DNA of 64,000 nt from Eumeta japonica (GCA_005406025.1 BGZK01000844.1:186001-250000), one strand, 5' to 3'. Positions 1 to 12,080 are shown, counted from the first letter of the stretch. Numbers and translations are program-made. Notes: generated by a model from the sequence alone, not told the origin.

Positions 1-720
1 TCGCGGCGTCGGCATCGTATACGTAATACCTTGTCAGCTTTGCGATGTTCCTGAAATAGATTCGCTAGCTCGGCGCCTAACCTAACCTATGCATGGATCA
101 CAACGCCCTATCTTTGACGATAGCTGTCATTTGCATTGACAGCCTTTTGGTTGTCTCTAGTAAAGGTAGACCGAGGCGGCCATATTGAGTTTCTATAAAT
201 TTACACACTTACATTAATTTGTTATTTTTATCTATAATTATTATCCAAATTACAACTATTTTTAATTAAACCAATAAGTATAAGGAAATTCTATAATAAA
301 ACGAAAAAGTCAAAGCGTTATCATGTGTGAGTAGTGAGGTACACTGAATTTAAAGAAGTGAGAGCGTCGCGTTAGGTCATTTCGCGCAGTGTCCCTCCCA
401 GCCACCCGCTCCTCCAAAACACAAAATTAAGGACGAAACAGTGAGCTGACCATACAAGCTAAATAGTAATACTAGATTTATGTTTCTAAGACTAGCAGTT
501 TTGTAATTGTTACCACAAAACCATTAGTCCTAGTAAATATTCCGCGCAATTTTATAGAAGTTTTACGAAAAACACTCAAATATTATGCTTAACTAATATT
601 GAGAACACTGACATGTTTCTAAAATAATTTCACCGATTTATTATGTTATTTTTACGTTGTTTAATGTTGTATTAACTGATAGCTTGACTGCGCTTAGACA
701 CCCACCAGAGCTATATTCAC
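1..720. other. Non-coding left edge
   Basis: No usable reading frame or recognised element is seen. There is a two-and-a-bit copy CCTAA run at 76-88, the same word as the insect telomere repeat but far too short to be telomeric. A small stem (7-bp arms, 7-nt loop) lies at 123-143. Most of the rest is AT-rich. Confidence 0.5.
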
Positions 721-1200
721 ATCGAAACGCATCCGAAATTGCCATTCGCCGAGAGCTCCGATAGTGTGCACGCGTCCTCGCCGCCGCCCGCGCCCGCTGA
801 CGTCGGTACGCGACAAATTCGCGAACGAAATGGGAACGCGCACAGCTGTTTGCTCAAACAATTTGCACGAAGTAGTTCCCTGGTCCCGATATCATACGCA
901 ATTACGAGGGGGGCTGATTGCGTAGTTAAACGGCGCCCGGTTATGTTCCAGCGAACTACATTGCCGCTGTTAATTTAACGCACTTTCTTATTGTGGGGCT
1001 TAACACTTTTCGGGTTGGGCTTCCGCGTTTCCCGTTAATCGCCCGTTTAACGGCGAAGTTTGAGGTGGATCGGTTAAAAGGTTTAGTTTGTTCGCCCGGG
1101 GGACGATTACCCGGCCGGTTATTAAAAGCAGAACCTTTACGTGTTGTGTTTTTTAGTGGTTATCGGCGAACCGACAGAGGAGAGTGGTAAATTTTGCGGG
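721..1200. other. GC-rich islet, possible conserved non-coding element
   Basis: This block is clearly richer in GC and CpG than its flanks, with a sharp rise near 725 and a return to AT-rich DNA after 1200. It contains a CRE-like TGACGTCG near 797. Two short open frames (739-978 and 993-1190) have no recognisable protein and simply follow the low stop-codon density of GC-rich DNA. A regulatory element is possible; an undetected exon is not excluded. No repeat family was recognised. Confidence 0.3.
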
Positions 1201-2720
1201 ATCGGTTTTTGTGTTGCAAAGTGGTATGCACCAAAAAAACGATAATTGATTACGAACTATAGTCCAACAAGTAATATGTTTCACATAACATTGCAGTTTA
1301 ATTGTAATAAAATATGAGATCGAAAATTTTCGTCTTTCTGTGTATTGATATAGGTAAATACATTTTCCAAGATCTACAAAATATTCTTGGATATAGATCT
1401 TATAGTAGAATATAAATATGTAATAATATAATATAATACATAGAAAATTTTAAATTTTTGAGAAAATTTAAAGCATTTATCTAGATGATCTAGCTAGCGT
1501 TTTAAACTACCAATCGACTTAAAACAACAAGTTTTATGATAGTTTTATATGAGTCAATCTTATGTAAAGTTTATGATATCGAAGCAGAATCGTGACATCT
1601 GAATAAAATGCTGCTTTAAAATGAACAATAGACAATCACAGCGCAAATATCTCAAAGCTAAGATAATCTTATAAAAAATTAAGATTTTCCTAAATTATAA
1701 ATAAGATCAATTCCAAAACTCAATCAATTAAAATTGATTGAATTTTGGAATTAATTAATTCAATAATATAAAAATTATTAAAAAAAAAACAAAATAAATT
1801 TTGGCTTTATTATCTTTAGGATGACAAAGGAACAAATCATAACAAATGACAATGCTTTAAAGCAAAATGTTTCCATATTTTGCAGTCAATTAGTTTGTGT
1901 TGTTTTGTTTTTATTTTTGCTACATTCATGCATATAATAAAATAAATGTTCCATAGATTTTTCATTATATACAAGTCAAATAACCTTATTACTTGTATTA
2001 AGTTAGGAAAAAAGTTAATTAAAGTAAAAACTGAGTGTTTTCATATATTATACTCTTTTTCTCGCATTATATTGCGTACAAATCATATATGAGTATTTTA
2101 TTTAATTTAAAATTAATGTGATCACCCTCCACGTCGTGCCACGCCTTATCGCATCCTGGAGTCGTCGTATGGCTATCTATGAGGTGGAATTTCTATATGT
2201 TATGAGTATAAAGTTTTTTTTATAATAATATATAGTGATTAAAAACTTGTGATATTATACTATTTACTTTTTTTAAATAAAGTGTATTGTATTTGCTCCA
2301 TTTCTTATAATAGTAATCTTGTATACGACATTATCTAAGCAGTAATATTTATTAAGCAATTAAAGTATAATAATAAAAATGTCCTTAACCGTCTATTAAA
2401 TCGGAGGTAACAATACGCTTAATCGAAATGGATGTTATCTTTATAAATATATGATAATTAGATTTTGAGACGTTTTGATGACACAGAGAGATAAATAAAT
2501 ACCACTATTTTACCATGTAGCTTTTGAATAGCGGCTTTACTTATTATTCTATTTTGTCTATTTCATATATATATATATATATTCTATATATAAATTTATT
2601 CATTATTATTTATTAATATATACTATTACCGACTGCCAGGACAACAACATAGAAAAAGAAATATCGTACTATTCATTTTATAATCAATGCGTTGTGGTAA
2701 ATCAACGTCTATGCGGCTAA
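1201..2720. other. AT-rich spacer
   Basis: Stops are dense in all frames and there is no recognised element apart from the near-perfect hairpin at 1709-1752. A short (TA)n microsatellite lies at about 2566-2583. Confidence 0.5.
1709..1752. repeat. Near-perfect 21-bp inverted repeat
   Basis: The left arm (1709-1729) and right arm (1732-1752) are reverse complements at 20 of 21 positions, with a 2-nt loop. The arms are A/T-rich with a TTCCAAAACTC-type core. Too short for a pre-miRNA; it may be a relic of a palindromic MITE or a template-switch mutation. Confidence 0.7.
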
Positions 2721-3220
2721 GTGTACGAGGCCAAAAGGAAATACGGCCGAGTTTCTGTTTATGAAAGGGGGACATATTCCATTGAGCCGGCGGCGGGCGG
2801 GCGGTCCATCACGGGCTTAACTTGATCCCGGCGTTACATTATTTTTATATCCCGGAAACACGTATACTATCCATTAGCAAGGAAGGGGAAGCCATTTAAT
2901 GGCGTTAATCTTTCATTACGATATTTATTTACGCCGTACACGTAATACACGGTCAACGGTCGCGGTCCGGTAGCCGACCTCGAATCGGGAGGTGTCGGGA
3001 TTGAATCTTCGCTACGGAAAAATCGACCAAAAAGTTGTTCGCTAACAAAGTGCCTAGTCGCTCCGGGTCTCAAAGAGAGCATTAAGCCATCCGCTCTGGA
3101 CGTTGGCGCCATATTTGTGTGCAAGCCGTTCCAGTGCATATTATAAGCTGTTATCGATCATGGCTTCTAACTAAGCCTTAACTGCACTAAGGCAGCGTGG
3201 AGGCTCGATCTTTTAGACCA
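2721..3220. other. GC-rich islet, possible conserved non-coding element
   Basis: A GC-rich segment includes a GGCGGGCGGGCGG-like stretch near 2793 and balanced-composition DNA to about 3200. A 90-codon minus-strand frame (2867-3139) has no recognisable protein and looks incidental. No repeat family is recognised. Confidence 0.3.
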
Positions 3221-3299
3221 TTCGATCTGAAATAAAAAAATGTCTTAACAATATTTTTTATTTGTCAATTTTTAAACGGCAAAATACATTTGCAAAAGT

Positions 3300-4065
3300 A
3301 GAAAGCGAATGACTCATCGACTATAAACCTACAGTGGAAACAGCTGTTTCTGTAATTTGAAATTGCTCACAAATTTTACTTCTATGATAAATAGAAGATT
3401 ACATAGGAACTTACTAAGAAGGAGTTTTTGAAAATTCCCCCTAATGGGCTTATCAAGGGGTTGAAAGTTAGGACAAAAGTACCGTTAGTTTTGAAGTTAG
3501 AGTAGTAGAAATTGCTTTTTAAACCTTTTTTTTACAAATAAATAAAGACGTATCTCAAGATCTTCAAAAACGTTTTTGTCTAAATTAAAATCTTTAAAAA
3601 TTAAAATTAACCCTAAAGAGGCAAATAGATTGGTTGAAATATTGGTTAGTTTTTAAGTTGGAGTGATAAAATTAGTATTTCAATTCTATGTTACAGATAA
3701 AGAAATAAGTGTCTCGGTGTTTTTGCAAATCCAATTCTTAAGACATGATATAGAGGGTGCATTTTATTGATACATGTTTCTGTTAGTTTTGAAATTAGAT
3801 TTTATTTTTGTATTCTACGGCTTGTAGAAATAGAGATTAATGACATATACCATAAATCAACCGACAGTAGAATCCAGATCGCGTTTGAGAGAGGGGACCA
3901 GGATTGGAAATTAGAACAAAAACGGAATTGGAAGCGGCAGTTGATCAAATGTAACTCAAGAACCGAATTATGATCGATATTACTATTGACCTAAAGATTG
4001 CTCATTATAAAAGTTGCAGGAACTCATTTTTTGCTTACACGGGCAAAGCCGTGGGCGAAATCTAT
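3300..4065 (+). mobile_element. Non-autonomous Helitron-like element, 3' end at about 4065
   Basis: The right end has the layout of a Helitron 3' terminus. A hairpin (CAC-G-GGC / AAA loop / GCC-GTG, 4038-4053) is followed 8 nt later by CTAT at 4062-4065, where CTRR is canonical, so the last base is mutated. The interior carries three spaced variants of a GTTAGTTTTGAAGTTAGA-type phrase (near 3486, 3643 and 3780), wording I associate with lepidopteran Helitron-type repeats. There is no transposase. The 68-codon frame at 3767-3973 lies inside and is incidental. The left boundary is uncertain. Confidence 0.45.
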
Positions 4066-4713
4066 TATAATAATACATTTTAAATACAAATCCGTGAGTC
4101 ATAATTCAAGGCTTTTCCTTATCACGTCATACTTTTTTCTCGTTTTTTCCTCATATATCACACCTTATTCAATTGAAGCATAAGGCATCTTTAGAAATTA
4201 TTTCCATCGAAAATAATTTTATAATAATTTCTTCCTTCAAAGTTCAGAAATCAGGAAAAAACTATTTATCTAACAAAATTGATAGAATTTATATTGAGCG
4301 TTAATTTGCAATTCTGTTCATGAATTATTCAGATTCGCGTAAAAGCTCTTGTTAATCGAAATCAGGGCCCGCGCCGCAGTTTCTGATCTTTACGTGCGGC
4401 GTGGTAATTTGAATTTGGGATTGTTATTGCAGATAATAAAAGTTGTTTAAAAGTGCTGCTGTATTTTTGGAAATTGTTACAAGTTTATATCCGGACCATT
4501 TAACACTTCATAATCATTACCAAAATTTATTTATTTTTGATATACACAAAACGTCTTACAAGACGAAAGCGAGACCGGGCTTAAGATTGACATCGATCAA
4601 TACAAAAGATGAAAAAATTCATTCTATGCACATGCTTACGGAGCTGTAGACATTAACTACATGGGCAAACCACCCACAAGAAAGGGCAGAACAACATCTG
4701 CCGGGCCAGCTAT
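4066..4713 (+). mobile_element. Segment ending in a second Helitron-like 3' terminus
   Basis: At 4685-4702 a perfect 6-bp stem (GGCAGA/TCTGCC, 6-nt loop) is followed by GGGCCAG and then CTAT at 4710-4713, again a CTRR terminus with its last base mutated. The GGCAGAACAACATCTGCCGG wording is a repeat end I recognise from Lepidoptera. The segment between the two termini has no coding capacity; a GC-rich spot lies near 4365-4400. Its left boundary is unknown. Confidence 0.4.
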
Positions 4714-4871
4714 TGTAAGGCGATGGGTGTATGTATGTTCCCTATGGACTTCAAAACGACTGGATCGAATTTAATGAAATTTTAAGGAAATCTTTAGATT
4801 AGCCCAAGAGGTGATCCTTTGAACTTTTGTAGTGATTGGATCAACAGATTTTTTTATAGCATTATCAAGGG

Positions 4872-5180
4872 ACTTACGAGCTTGCGTGCCACCAGAAAAT
4901 AGTTGGTCACCGTTGACTATGTACATTCGCCATCGGTGCGTTGTAGAATCTTTAAATAAAAATATTGATTCGCAGTAGGATATCTGAGGGAGGGAGCAGT
5001 GAGGTAATAGTGAGGAGAAGGGCTGATGAAGAGAGGTTGTGAAGTGATGCAGGAGTGGAACATCGGGATCTTCAGTCACTCGACGAAAAGAAACAACGAA
5101 AACTGTTATTTCACGCCTAGGCATATCATATGAGAGTGTTGTATTGCATCGTTTGCGTACTGTGGCCAAGTTGACTATAG
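4872..5180 (+). repeat. Dispersed repeat family A, copy 1
   Basis: This is homologous to 19997-20232 and 60961-61225, all in the same orientation. The shared order is a CGAGCNTGCGNGCCACC-like head, a GGTCACCG phrase, a (C)CATGNACATTCG-like phrase, a purine-rich GGAG/GTGAGG middle, then a CAGTCACTCGACGAAA-like block and TTATTTCACGCCT. The head wording resembles an abundant lepidopteran repeat. The 132-codon minus-strand frame across it (4771-5169) shares its translation pattern with the frame over copy 3, so both are by-products of the repeat and not genes. Confidence 0.65.
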
Positions 5181-5377
5181 CATGGGTCTACCAGAATAAA
5201 AGAAAATTTTGTGTCATATTTTCCCTAAAAATTAATATATGTATATATTTTGAGCATAACAAGGCACTGTATCTATAGATATCTGTAAAAAAATGTTACA
5301 TGACCTGCTCCTATCCATCAGTCAGATATCATCTGGCTATAGATAATTATTCGTGCAAAGCCGGGGCGCATCGCTAG
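5181..5377 (+). mobile_element. Helitron-like 3' end at 5351-5377
   Basis: The phrase GCAAAGCCGGGGCGCATCG followed by CTAG (5374-5377) and T resembles the GC-rich tail plus CTAG-T that ends lepidopteran Helitrons. The hairpin is poorly preserved, so this call is weaker than the 4.07-kb and 4.71-kb termini. The upstream body is AT-rich with no coding content. Confidence 0.35.
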
Positions 5378-5947
5378 TACTTTATTTATTTATAGACTAC
5401 TTTTAAGTCCGCGCGCTAATACAACGCCTTAGAGAAGAGTATCTCAATAAAACCATCTTTCTCGCGCATGAATGAATGAATGAAAGACTCTCGTAACGAA
5501 TGAAAGACAATGATAGACCTACAGAGAGACTTTTCCGGGGCGTCACGTTAAGCTCACCGGTTCTATACCTGGGGTAGGTCCATAAGTGATGTGAAAATCA
5601 GCATATTGAATAGAAGATGCCCGATTCTCTTTGTTAAATAAGTCATTTAGAAATAGATTTTTTTCTAAAATTAATAGCGGAAACGAGAGCGAAATTTATG
5701 CAAATTTTAAAACGTCTTACGTAATATCTTTATTCTAAACGTCCCATCGCAGGAGTGAGGCAATAGTCGCCTCCAACTCGCACCGAGTAAACTTAAAGCA
5801 ATCGAGGGCCAAACTCTCGATCTAAAATAAAAGAGATTGTGGGAAGACGTGTCTCGGATGTGACTTGATAAGCACCCGACGAAGCAAGGTCAACAAATTA
5901 TAATTTTTAGAGTTCGCAGTAAGCAATTAACTTTTATAGTTTCAACA
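5378..5947. other. Unassigned spacer with a TGAA microsatellite
   Basis: A short (TGAA)n tract sits at 5468-5485. The block 5510-5600 and the one at 5745-5890 are moderately GC-rich and unassigned. No gene is seen. Confidence 0.4.
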
Positions 5948-6092
5948 TGACCGTCTGTCTGTCTGCCTATCTTTGGCTTAGCTGATAGACTATTAGTGCT
6001 AGTTATTTGGCACGGGTATACATATGAATCATACTGACAAAGTGATAACAGTATTTAGAAAAAAAATTTTTTTTAGGGTACTTCCCTATGCT
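5948..6092 (+). repeat. Dispersed repeat with CCGTCTGTCTGTCTGCC head
   Basis: The combination of a GTCTGTCTG run, a GGCACGGGTATACATATGAAT-like phrase, an A/T-run and GGGTACTTCCC matches wording I know from an abundant lepidopteran interspersed repeat. The GTACGGAACCC relic at 30604-30656 may be the far end of the same type of element. There is no coding capacity. Confidence 0.4.
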
Positions 6093-6284
6093 GGGTAATT
6101 TTGTTATCATCGGTACTATTTCCCTCTTCTTTTCAATTTAAGTTCCGAGTTAGTCTTGTTTAATATTCCATTCCTGCGCCCTTTTCTTTTTCTATCACGA
6201 TATCGTCTTCAAATCCAATATTTATCCCGATTTTATATAGAATTTAATTTCTTGTAAGTTGTTGCATAGAAACGCATTAGTGGG

Positions 6285-6425
6285 AGGCAGGTATGGAATA
6301 TCATACGTATAATCTAAAAAGCATTCTATCTGTGTGCTAAATTTCATCCAAATCCGTCGACCCGTTTCTTCGTAATTGAATTACAAACAGCCAAGTATCA
6401 TCACAAATTATAATAGGATTAAGTA
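6285..6425 (+). repeat. Relic of a transposon 3' region
   Basis: The phrase CTGTGTGCTAAATTTCATCC, then AAATCCGT.GACCCGTTT and ATTACAAACAG, is the degenerate 'primer-like' wording common near the 3' ends of arthropod repeats. A similar relic lies at 6895-7030. The exact family is unresolved. Confidence 0.35.
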
Positions 6426-6639
6426 GTGACAATAGATGCAGTGTAAAATCCCTATCATTTGTTTTAATCTATTATGTTTCGTTTTTTTAATTTCATATAA
6501 ATTGAATGTCATTGTTGAATCATAAATACATATAGATAAACAGAGATAAAAATAAACAGATTGTAGCTTTTATATACCGTACCGTATATACCGTATATAC
6601 AAGTGGTGTACACTGTTGGTACAGTTAGTTCATCTAAAC

Positions 6640-6725
6640 CATATGTGTGCAACAGCCAGCCCGCGGACCGCATCCGGCTCACTGTAAGATTTGATCCGGC
6701 CCGCGAGATATTTTGAAAAAATTAA
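6640..6725. repeat. GC-rich relic with repeated CCGGCCCGCG-like words
   Basis: GTGTGCAACAGCCAGCCCGCGGACC and a second CCGGCCCGCGAGATATTTT stand out in AT-rich DNA. The wording resembles the ends of some hAT-type DNA transposons (CAG.GGTGTGCAAC), but no terminal inverted repeat pair or target duplication could be shown. Low confidence. Confidence 0.22.
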
Positions 6726-6894
6726 TGTCTGATATCTATCGCTAAAAATTATGAACACTAGTTTAAAACACTACTTTAAAATGTACTATTTTGCAAAGCG
6801 CCCCGAAAACACATTTGCACACAAAAATTTAGCCCACAACACGTCAAATATTACCCATATCTGATCTAAATAATTAAGAAAGTAGCGTACATCC

Positions 6895-7030
6895 GTTTTC
6901 TAGTGTCATACTATCTCCGTGCCAAATTTCATCAAAATCTGTACAACGGCTATAAAAACTTAAGAAGCAATCAGACAGATAGAAAGACATACAGACAGAT
7001 ACACTTTCTTGTATAATATAACATGGATTG
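6895..7030 (+). repeat. Relic of a transposon 3' region
   Basis: The phrase CTATCTCCGTGCCAAATTTC, then ATCAAAATCTGTACAACGG and several CAGACAGATA repeats, is the typical decayed 3' region of an arthropod interspersed element. It parallels 6285-6425. The clade is unresolved. Confidence 0.4.
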
Positions 7031-7189
7031 TTGAATCACTACTTTGGAAAATTTTGTAAGCTGACGCCTTTGTCCATTTAACTCTTCAATTGTCAATGAA
7101 ATTCGATAGTGAAAAGAGAGATTATTCGTTGTTTACGTTAATGAAATGCCAGTGTTCCCATTTAATCGGTGTACATAATTTATACCGAA

Positions 7190-7570
7190 AGCTGGCACGT
7201 AACAATGACGGCGATTGAAGAATCAATTCATCGCATTCGCGGGTCTATCATTTGTATGTATAGCGAAGGTTTCTGTCCATAGCGATACATACGGCGACGG
7301 ATAAACGAAAAAACTCTACATCGCTTATGGAAAATCAAATGAAAAGCCGGCAATGTAATCCCGCCGCGTGTAAAGACGCGGCGCGCCGCATCCGCCCCGC
7401 CGTTATTAAGACGGGCGTGCGCGGCACAACGCCGGGCGCGGACGGGCGCGCCGCGCGCCTCTAATCCGAAAGGGTCGATGTATCGCATCCAATAACCACT
7501 TACGACCTTCAACGATTGGGCGCCGTTGATAAGGGAACGGGACAATCGTGCGGCGTGTCCCGATTGTGAT
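7190..7570. other. GC-rich islet, possible conserved non-coding element
   Basis: This is a sharply bounded CpG-rich block, most GC-rich at 7370-7465. The 105-codon minus-strand frame (7228-7545) has no recognisable domain and probably reflects composition. The flanks are AT-rich. No repeat was recognised. Confidence 0.33.
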
Positions 7571-8475
7571 ATGTCCTTTTGCGGTAGAAAATTGTCTCTT
7601 TTTAGTTTAGTCGATGATAATAAATTTTATTGCTTCCAATTAGGAAACCATTGTTTAGAAAGAGCCTTTTAAACATAAGGTTCCTGGTTACACCCTATAT
7701 CGGTTTTAATATGGATGTTTAGGTTAGTTCATCACGTTCGAGTATAATGAACAATAAGTCATAACAAAAACTGTTTATGTACACTGACTAACAGTCGTCT
7801 ACGGCATCGGTAACATAAATTTTCCCCGACTTCGATATGAATCGAGTTTAGATGTCGACCGAACTTATACTGATCTCGAATTGAATTCCGTTGCCGCCCC
7901 CATAGCCGGCTATCTGTGATTTGTCAAGGGTAGTTTTCTTCCCCATCTACATATTTATGGTTTGTGTTGTCGTCTTTATTTTTGCTTTCCTGATCATCAT
8001 TACGTTTATCAGTCAACATTCTTCCATCTTTGAATTGCCAAATTCAAATTATGCAAATTATTTAATAGTAATACATCAACCATTGCCTTCGGCACACACA
8101 CCATTGTCGTCGCTGTTTTCACTCTCATAAATATGTATACGCATACGAATGTAGTGTTGTGTTGGAGGTTTCATGTTATATAAAAAACAGTCTACTAATT
8201 GTTAATAGAGAACATGATATACGTTTTCTGCTAATTTTGACCTTAACTGTAAGGGTAGCAATCATTGTAGAGGATATATAACAGATATTGCTTGTAATAT
8301 TATTAAGATTTGACTATGAATGTCTATCTACAACTATTATGAAAAATTTCCCTATATTGTACTAAAAATAAATGAGTTATCTTTGTCTATTACGTGTAAT
8401 TGTCGTATCAGGTTTATCACTAAGATATAAATTCCCATAATTTATTATATATTGATGAACTTGGAACTTAAAGTT
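7571..8475. other. Spacer, nothing recognised
   Basis: AT-rich DNA with no recognised gene or repeat. A 69-codon hydrophobic frame at 7921-8130 lacks context and is treated as chance. Confidence 0.5.
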
Positions 8476-8701
8476 GCTACGCTGGATTAGTGCATATTGG
8501 GGTGTGTTAAAGGCCGATGTCATCGCTGCGATGACGGTGAACGGAGCCGACGGCTTAATGTGCTCTTCGAAGCTTAGGATGTATGGTGTAATTCGACATA
8601 AATTAGAAACTCATCGGTCAATTCGTCAGTGAGCAGTATCCGAGCCCAGTAAGTTCGGGTTTGAAGGCTGTGCTTTTAACCACTGAGCCACCGCCGTTCA
8701 C
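8476..8701 (-). repeat. tRNA-derived SINE
   Basis: Read on the minus strand, this starts near 8701 with a canonical Pol III A box (TGGCTCAGTGG, ending at 8680) and a degenerate B box about 30 nt later (TTCAAACCCGAAC). The body contains GAAGAGCACATTAAGCCGTCGG and a palindromic GTCATCGC-T-GCGATGAC. The end contains CACTAATCCAGCG, similar to the GGxCCAGCGTGG end of lepidopteran SINEs. The body is shared with 58636-58870 and more weakly with 44383-44545. Confidence 0.6.
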
Positions 8702-9105
8702 TGTTAATTGGTGGATAAAAAAATTGAATAAATATAATAACGTATGACATTATTGGACAACGTACACTGATGAATAAGTTCGCGGCACGTCCTTTGCACT
8801 TCAGAGCCAAGTCCGCCACCGTTGGAGCTTGTACAACTTGTCCATATGGGTAAAAACAAAACAGAAATACAGATTCGTTTATTATTTTACGGCAAAATAT
8901 AGAACTCACTTCGTGCTTAAAATGATTAAGATTATAATTATTTATTCAATATTTAAGTTAAATCGAGTTCGCCAAAAATATCAGCAAGACTTAAATATGA
9001 TGCGTATTTCAAAAATCGCATCAAAGTTTCTATGTCCCGTATAGTCACACATTCCTAAAATATCTAACATAACGATGATTTCGCTGCAGTTATATGCAAA
9101 GATGC
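8702..9105. other. AT-rich spacer
   Basis: No gene is supported. Overlapping short frames on both strands (8676-9275) have no recognisable product. Confidence 0.5.
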
Positions 9106-9250
9106 GATCTATGTCGAGGGCGCGCGGTGCGGCCGCGCAGTCGGGACAAGCAGTAATTTGACACTTCGATAAGTTTCCGGGGCCGGCGCGCGCTGAGAAC
9201 TTTCGCCGTACAATATACAAGATGACCGGCCGCGATCCCTCCAAATTTGC
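9106..9250. other. Small CpG-rich islet
   Basis: A short CpG-rich stretch includes GCGGCCGC and GGCCGGCGCGCGC words. It could be a regulatory element. No repeat or protein was recognised. Confidence 0.25.
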
Positions 9251-10500
9251 AATACTTGTATTTTATTCTATTCATTTTGTTCGTGTCTTCGTTCGTGCTG
9301 GGGAATCCGTAGCGACGTAACTAAAATAATTTGTATATATATGCATGCGTATAATGTACAAGGAACGACAAAGTTACATTTTTTTTCTACGTTTCCTTCA
9401 TATTAAGTTTTTCAGATTGGAAATTTATTCAATACATATTGTTAAGATTAGAAATAGTAAGAGGGTATATATTTCAGTTTTCGAGATTGGAATCTCGTCT
9501 GTTATTCTATAAAACTGACTACATATATTAAAATTTCCTAAACTTGTGGTAAAATTATAAAATAAAATGTATTATATCACGTATTTATACGAATTACTGT
9601 AACATTTTTACTGGGAAAAAAAAATCAATTTATTTAGTGATAGTAAGTGACGTACGGTCTAATGACTATTAAAACTTCGGTTTAAATTACCTTGTAAGAT
9701 GTAGTTATGGTTTTCATTGACAGACTGTAATATAATATTATAAAAAGATGTATTATTTAAAAAATATTTCTTAGATTTATACAACTGGTTTTTCATCGCA
9801 TTTGTGGGAATAGTTTACAATATGAAATTGTTTTCAAAAATATTATTTTAGTTATGACTGCTTAGCATCAGTGGAAGTGAATAATATAAGTACTGGTACA
9901 AATAATAATAAATCTATCTGTAATTATATGCATCCATATAAAAGTAGTGGATGTCATTAGAATCGTCATGCCAAAAATGCGGTTTAGTAATATGATCAAA
10001 ATTTAATGATTTAGTTTCCTTTCTTAAAATCATAACGGTTGATCATTAACAACGTAAAAATGTTTAATTGATTTATTTTTTATCATAAAATGACCATGTT
10101 CAGCATCACAAACAATACATATCTATGTCGATATACGAGATACAATTGTGTACAACATTGACATCTTGATTATGAATTTCTTGAATATAATAATATAGTT
10201 AACATTCGAACATCACGCTGTTTTTTCGTCATCGTGTTATATACTAGGACGTAATATATTTAAATGAAATATAAAACTTTTATGAATATAAAGAAAAGAT
10301 ATCAAAGATTTTCAAGAGAGACATCCAAGTTATATCGGAAACATATTAAACTCCGGGCGTTTGAGCTAAAAATTCCTCCATAATAAATATTGGAAATAAC
10401 CGTAAAAAATGGAAAGAAAACTTTTCGGTAGCAGATGTTACGACATTAAGGCACCCATTCGGGTTTATAGCGTCATTTAAATAAAGAGCCACTAAAATCT
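9251..10500. other. AT-rich spacer
   Basis: Very AT-rich, stops in all frames, nothing recognised. Confidence 0.55.
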
Positions 10501-10700
10501 TCCTAGTCCGGAGGGCGTTGCTCAGTTGCGAATCCTAAACGGATATCATTATATTACGGCTATCGGCTCAAGGCCGTGGGAGGTGGTGCTTATGGACTAT
10601 CGAGCGGACTATCGACATGTCGATGACGAACGGCTGAAGCGACACGCGTCAGATATCCGAGAATCTGTATTGATCATCCCGTATGTGTTACTTGTCGCAT
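10501..10700. other. Moderately GC-rich block
   Basis: Balanced-composition DNA with a 74-codon plus-strand frame (10526-10750) that has no recognisable protein. It lies just upstream of the repeat at 10766. Confidence 0.22.
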
Positions 10701-10765
10701 ACTTACTTATACATACACATGCAGAGGTTGCAGTGCATTGTAATTTGTAATTGCGTCATTAGAAT

Positions 10766-10872
10766 CATTCTTTCTAATGCCGGTTACTTATTTCAACCAC
10801 CGTATCAAACGCAATGGCACTGTTTAAGTCCCATCGTTTTCACATCAACGGCTGGCGCTCAGTAGAAAGCGC
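10766..10872 (+). repeat. Dispersed repeat family B, copy 1
   Basis: Aligns along its length with 14939-15050. Shared features in order are CTAATRCCRG, a TAKTTCAACYAYCGTATCA phrase, a TGTACTA/TGTTTAAGTCCC block, and ACGGCTG.CG.TCAGTAGA near the end. Both copies are on the same strand, about 4.2 kb apart. The family was not identified. Confidence 0.55.
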
Positions 10873-12080
10873 AACTGTACGGCGCATACCAAAGCCGTAA
10901 AATGAATTTATATCGAATGTATTTAGTAAACAATACGTCGTTGACGTCTTTTTTAAAAGAGTACATTTATTGGGGTGCCGTAGACCCGATGAAGAAACCA
11001 AACATTGCAATTAAACATAACAACAAGTAACGCAACAATACAGACATTGATCATCCCGTCTGTACAAACATCGGTAGAATAACAGCGTTTTGTACTCTCA
11101 TAGTTTATAAATACTCTACCGTAATTCACGGGTTTTTTCTAGGAAGAGCGAATAAAATAATAGTCCTCACGGTTTGCATAAAGTTTAAAAGCTTAAAAGT
11201 ATGTGTTCTTGAGGGTTTGATGAAAATTCCTCGATAGACAAATTTCATAACATTTTTCTTTTTCATTAAAATAAATTGCAATAGAACTTACAGTTTGAAG
11301 CCGCTCTTAAGTTGTAAAAAACACTGACGGATCAGGATTGCATGAACTTAAATATACGTCTCGTGACTCGAAGCCGACATATTAATCTGGCTGTCATTGA
11401 AATTGTATAAGTATATTGTTTAATCACGTTTCATTTGCTTCGATGTATAAACACATCCTTAGAACAGTGCCGGTCAAATTTCCATTTCGATTCTATTCCT
11501 AAAACGGCTCAAAACGATTTCTCTGTGGATTGGAGCATGGACAGCATGGAACCACATTGAAACTTTTTTGTATAGTTAAGCGTAATAACATCTTGAATAA
11601 TTATTATAACAAAGCCGACATCCTTATTTTACGTACAAAACTAGAAAATGCTATTGTGTGTATGTGTAAATGTTTGATAAAACGTTATTAGCAGTCAGCT
11701 GGTCCGATTGCGGTCGGTCGGGGGGTATTTCATACACAAATGTGATACTAGAGAGTCTTATATTGCAATAAGAAAATACTCGAGAAAAGAAAACGCTTTC
11801 ATTTTTTATAATTTTCTTGAAAACTAATTTTTTTTTACAACTTCGTGTTCTTCACTCGCTCTTTGACGTAGAGTAGCGTAATATAGATATTATCTTGTTA
11901 TCGTATTTACACGGCATGTACAAATAAACTTTTACTGTTAATAAAATCCATTCACAAGGAAAAAAGTTTCATTGTATGTTATGTTAACAGTCATTCTATG
12001 ACCTCCTTAATATGTCTATTCAAGTAATGTTTGGTAACCTGACGTTATTTAGACTAGTAGTCTTTATCACTAGTAGTCTC
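10873..12080. other. AT-rich spacer
   Basis: No gene or recognised repeat. A short GGTCGGTCGGGGGG-like stretch lies near 11712. Confidence 0.5.

Noticed and set aside
76..88. Telomeric repeat
   Set aside because: Only about two and a half CCTAA units; not a telomere.
4771..5169. 132-codon minus-strand frame
   Set aside because: It lies across dispersed repeat family A, and its translation pattern recurs in the frame over another copy (60857-61147), so it is a by-product of the repeat.
7228..7545. 105-codon minus-strand frame in a GC-rich islet
   Set aside because: No domain, no splice context; explained by few stop codons in GC-rich DNA.
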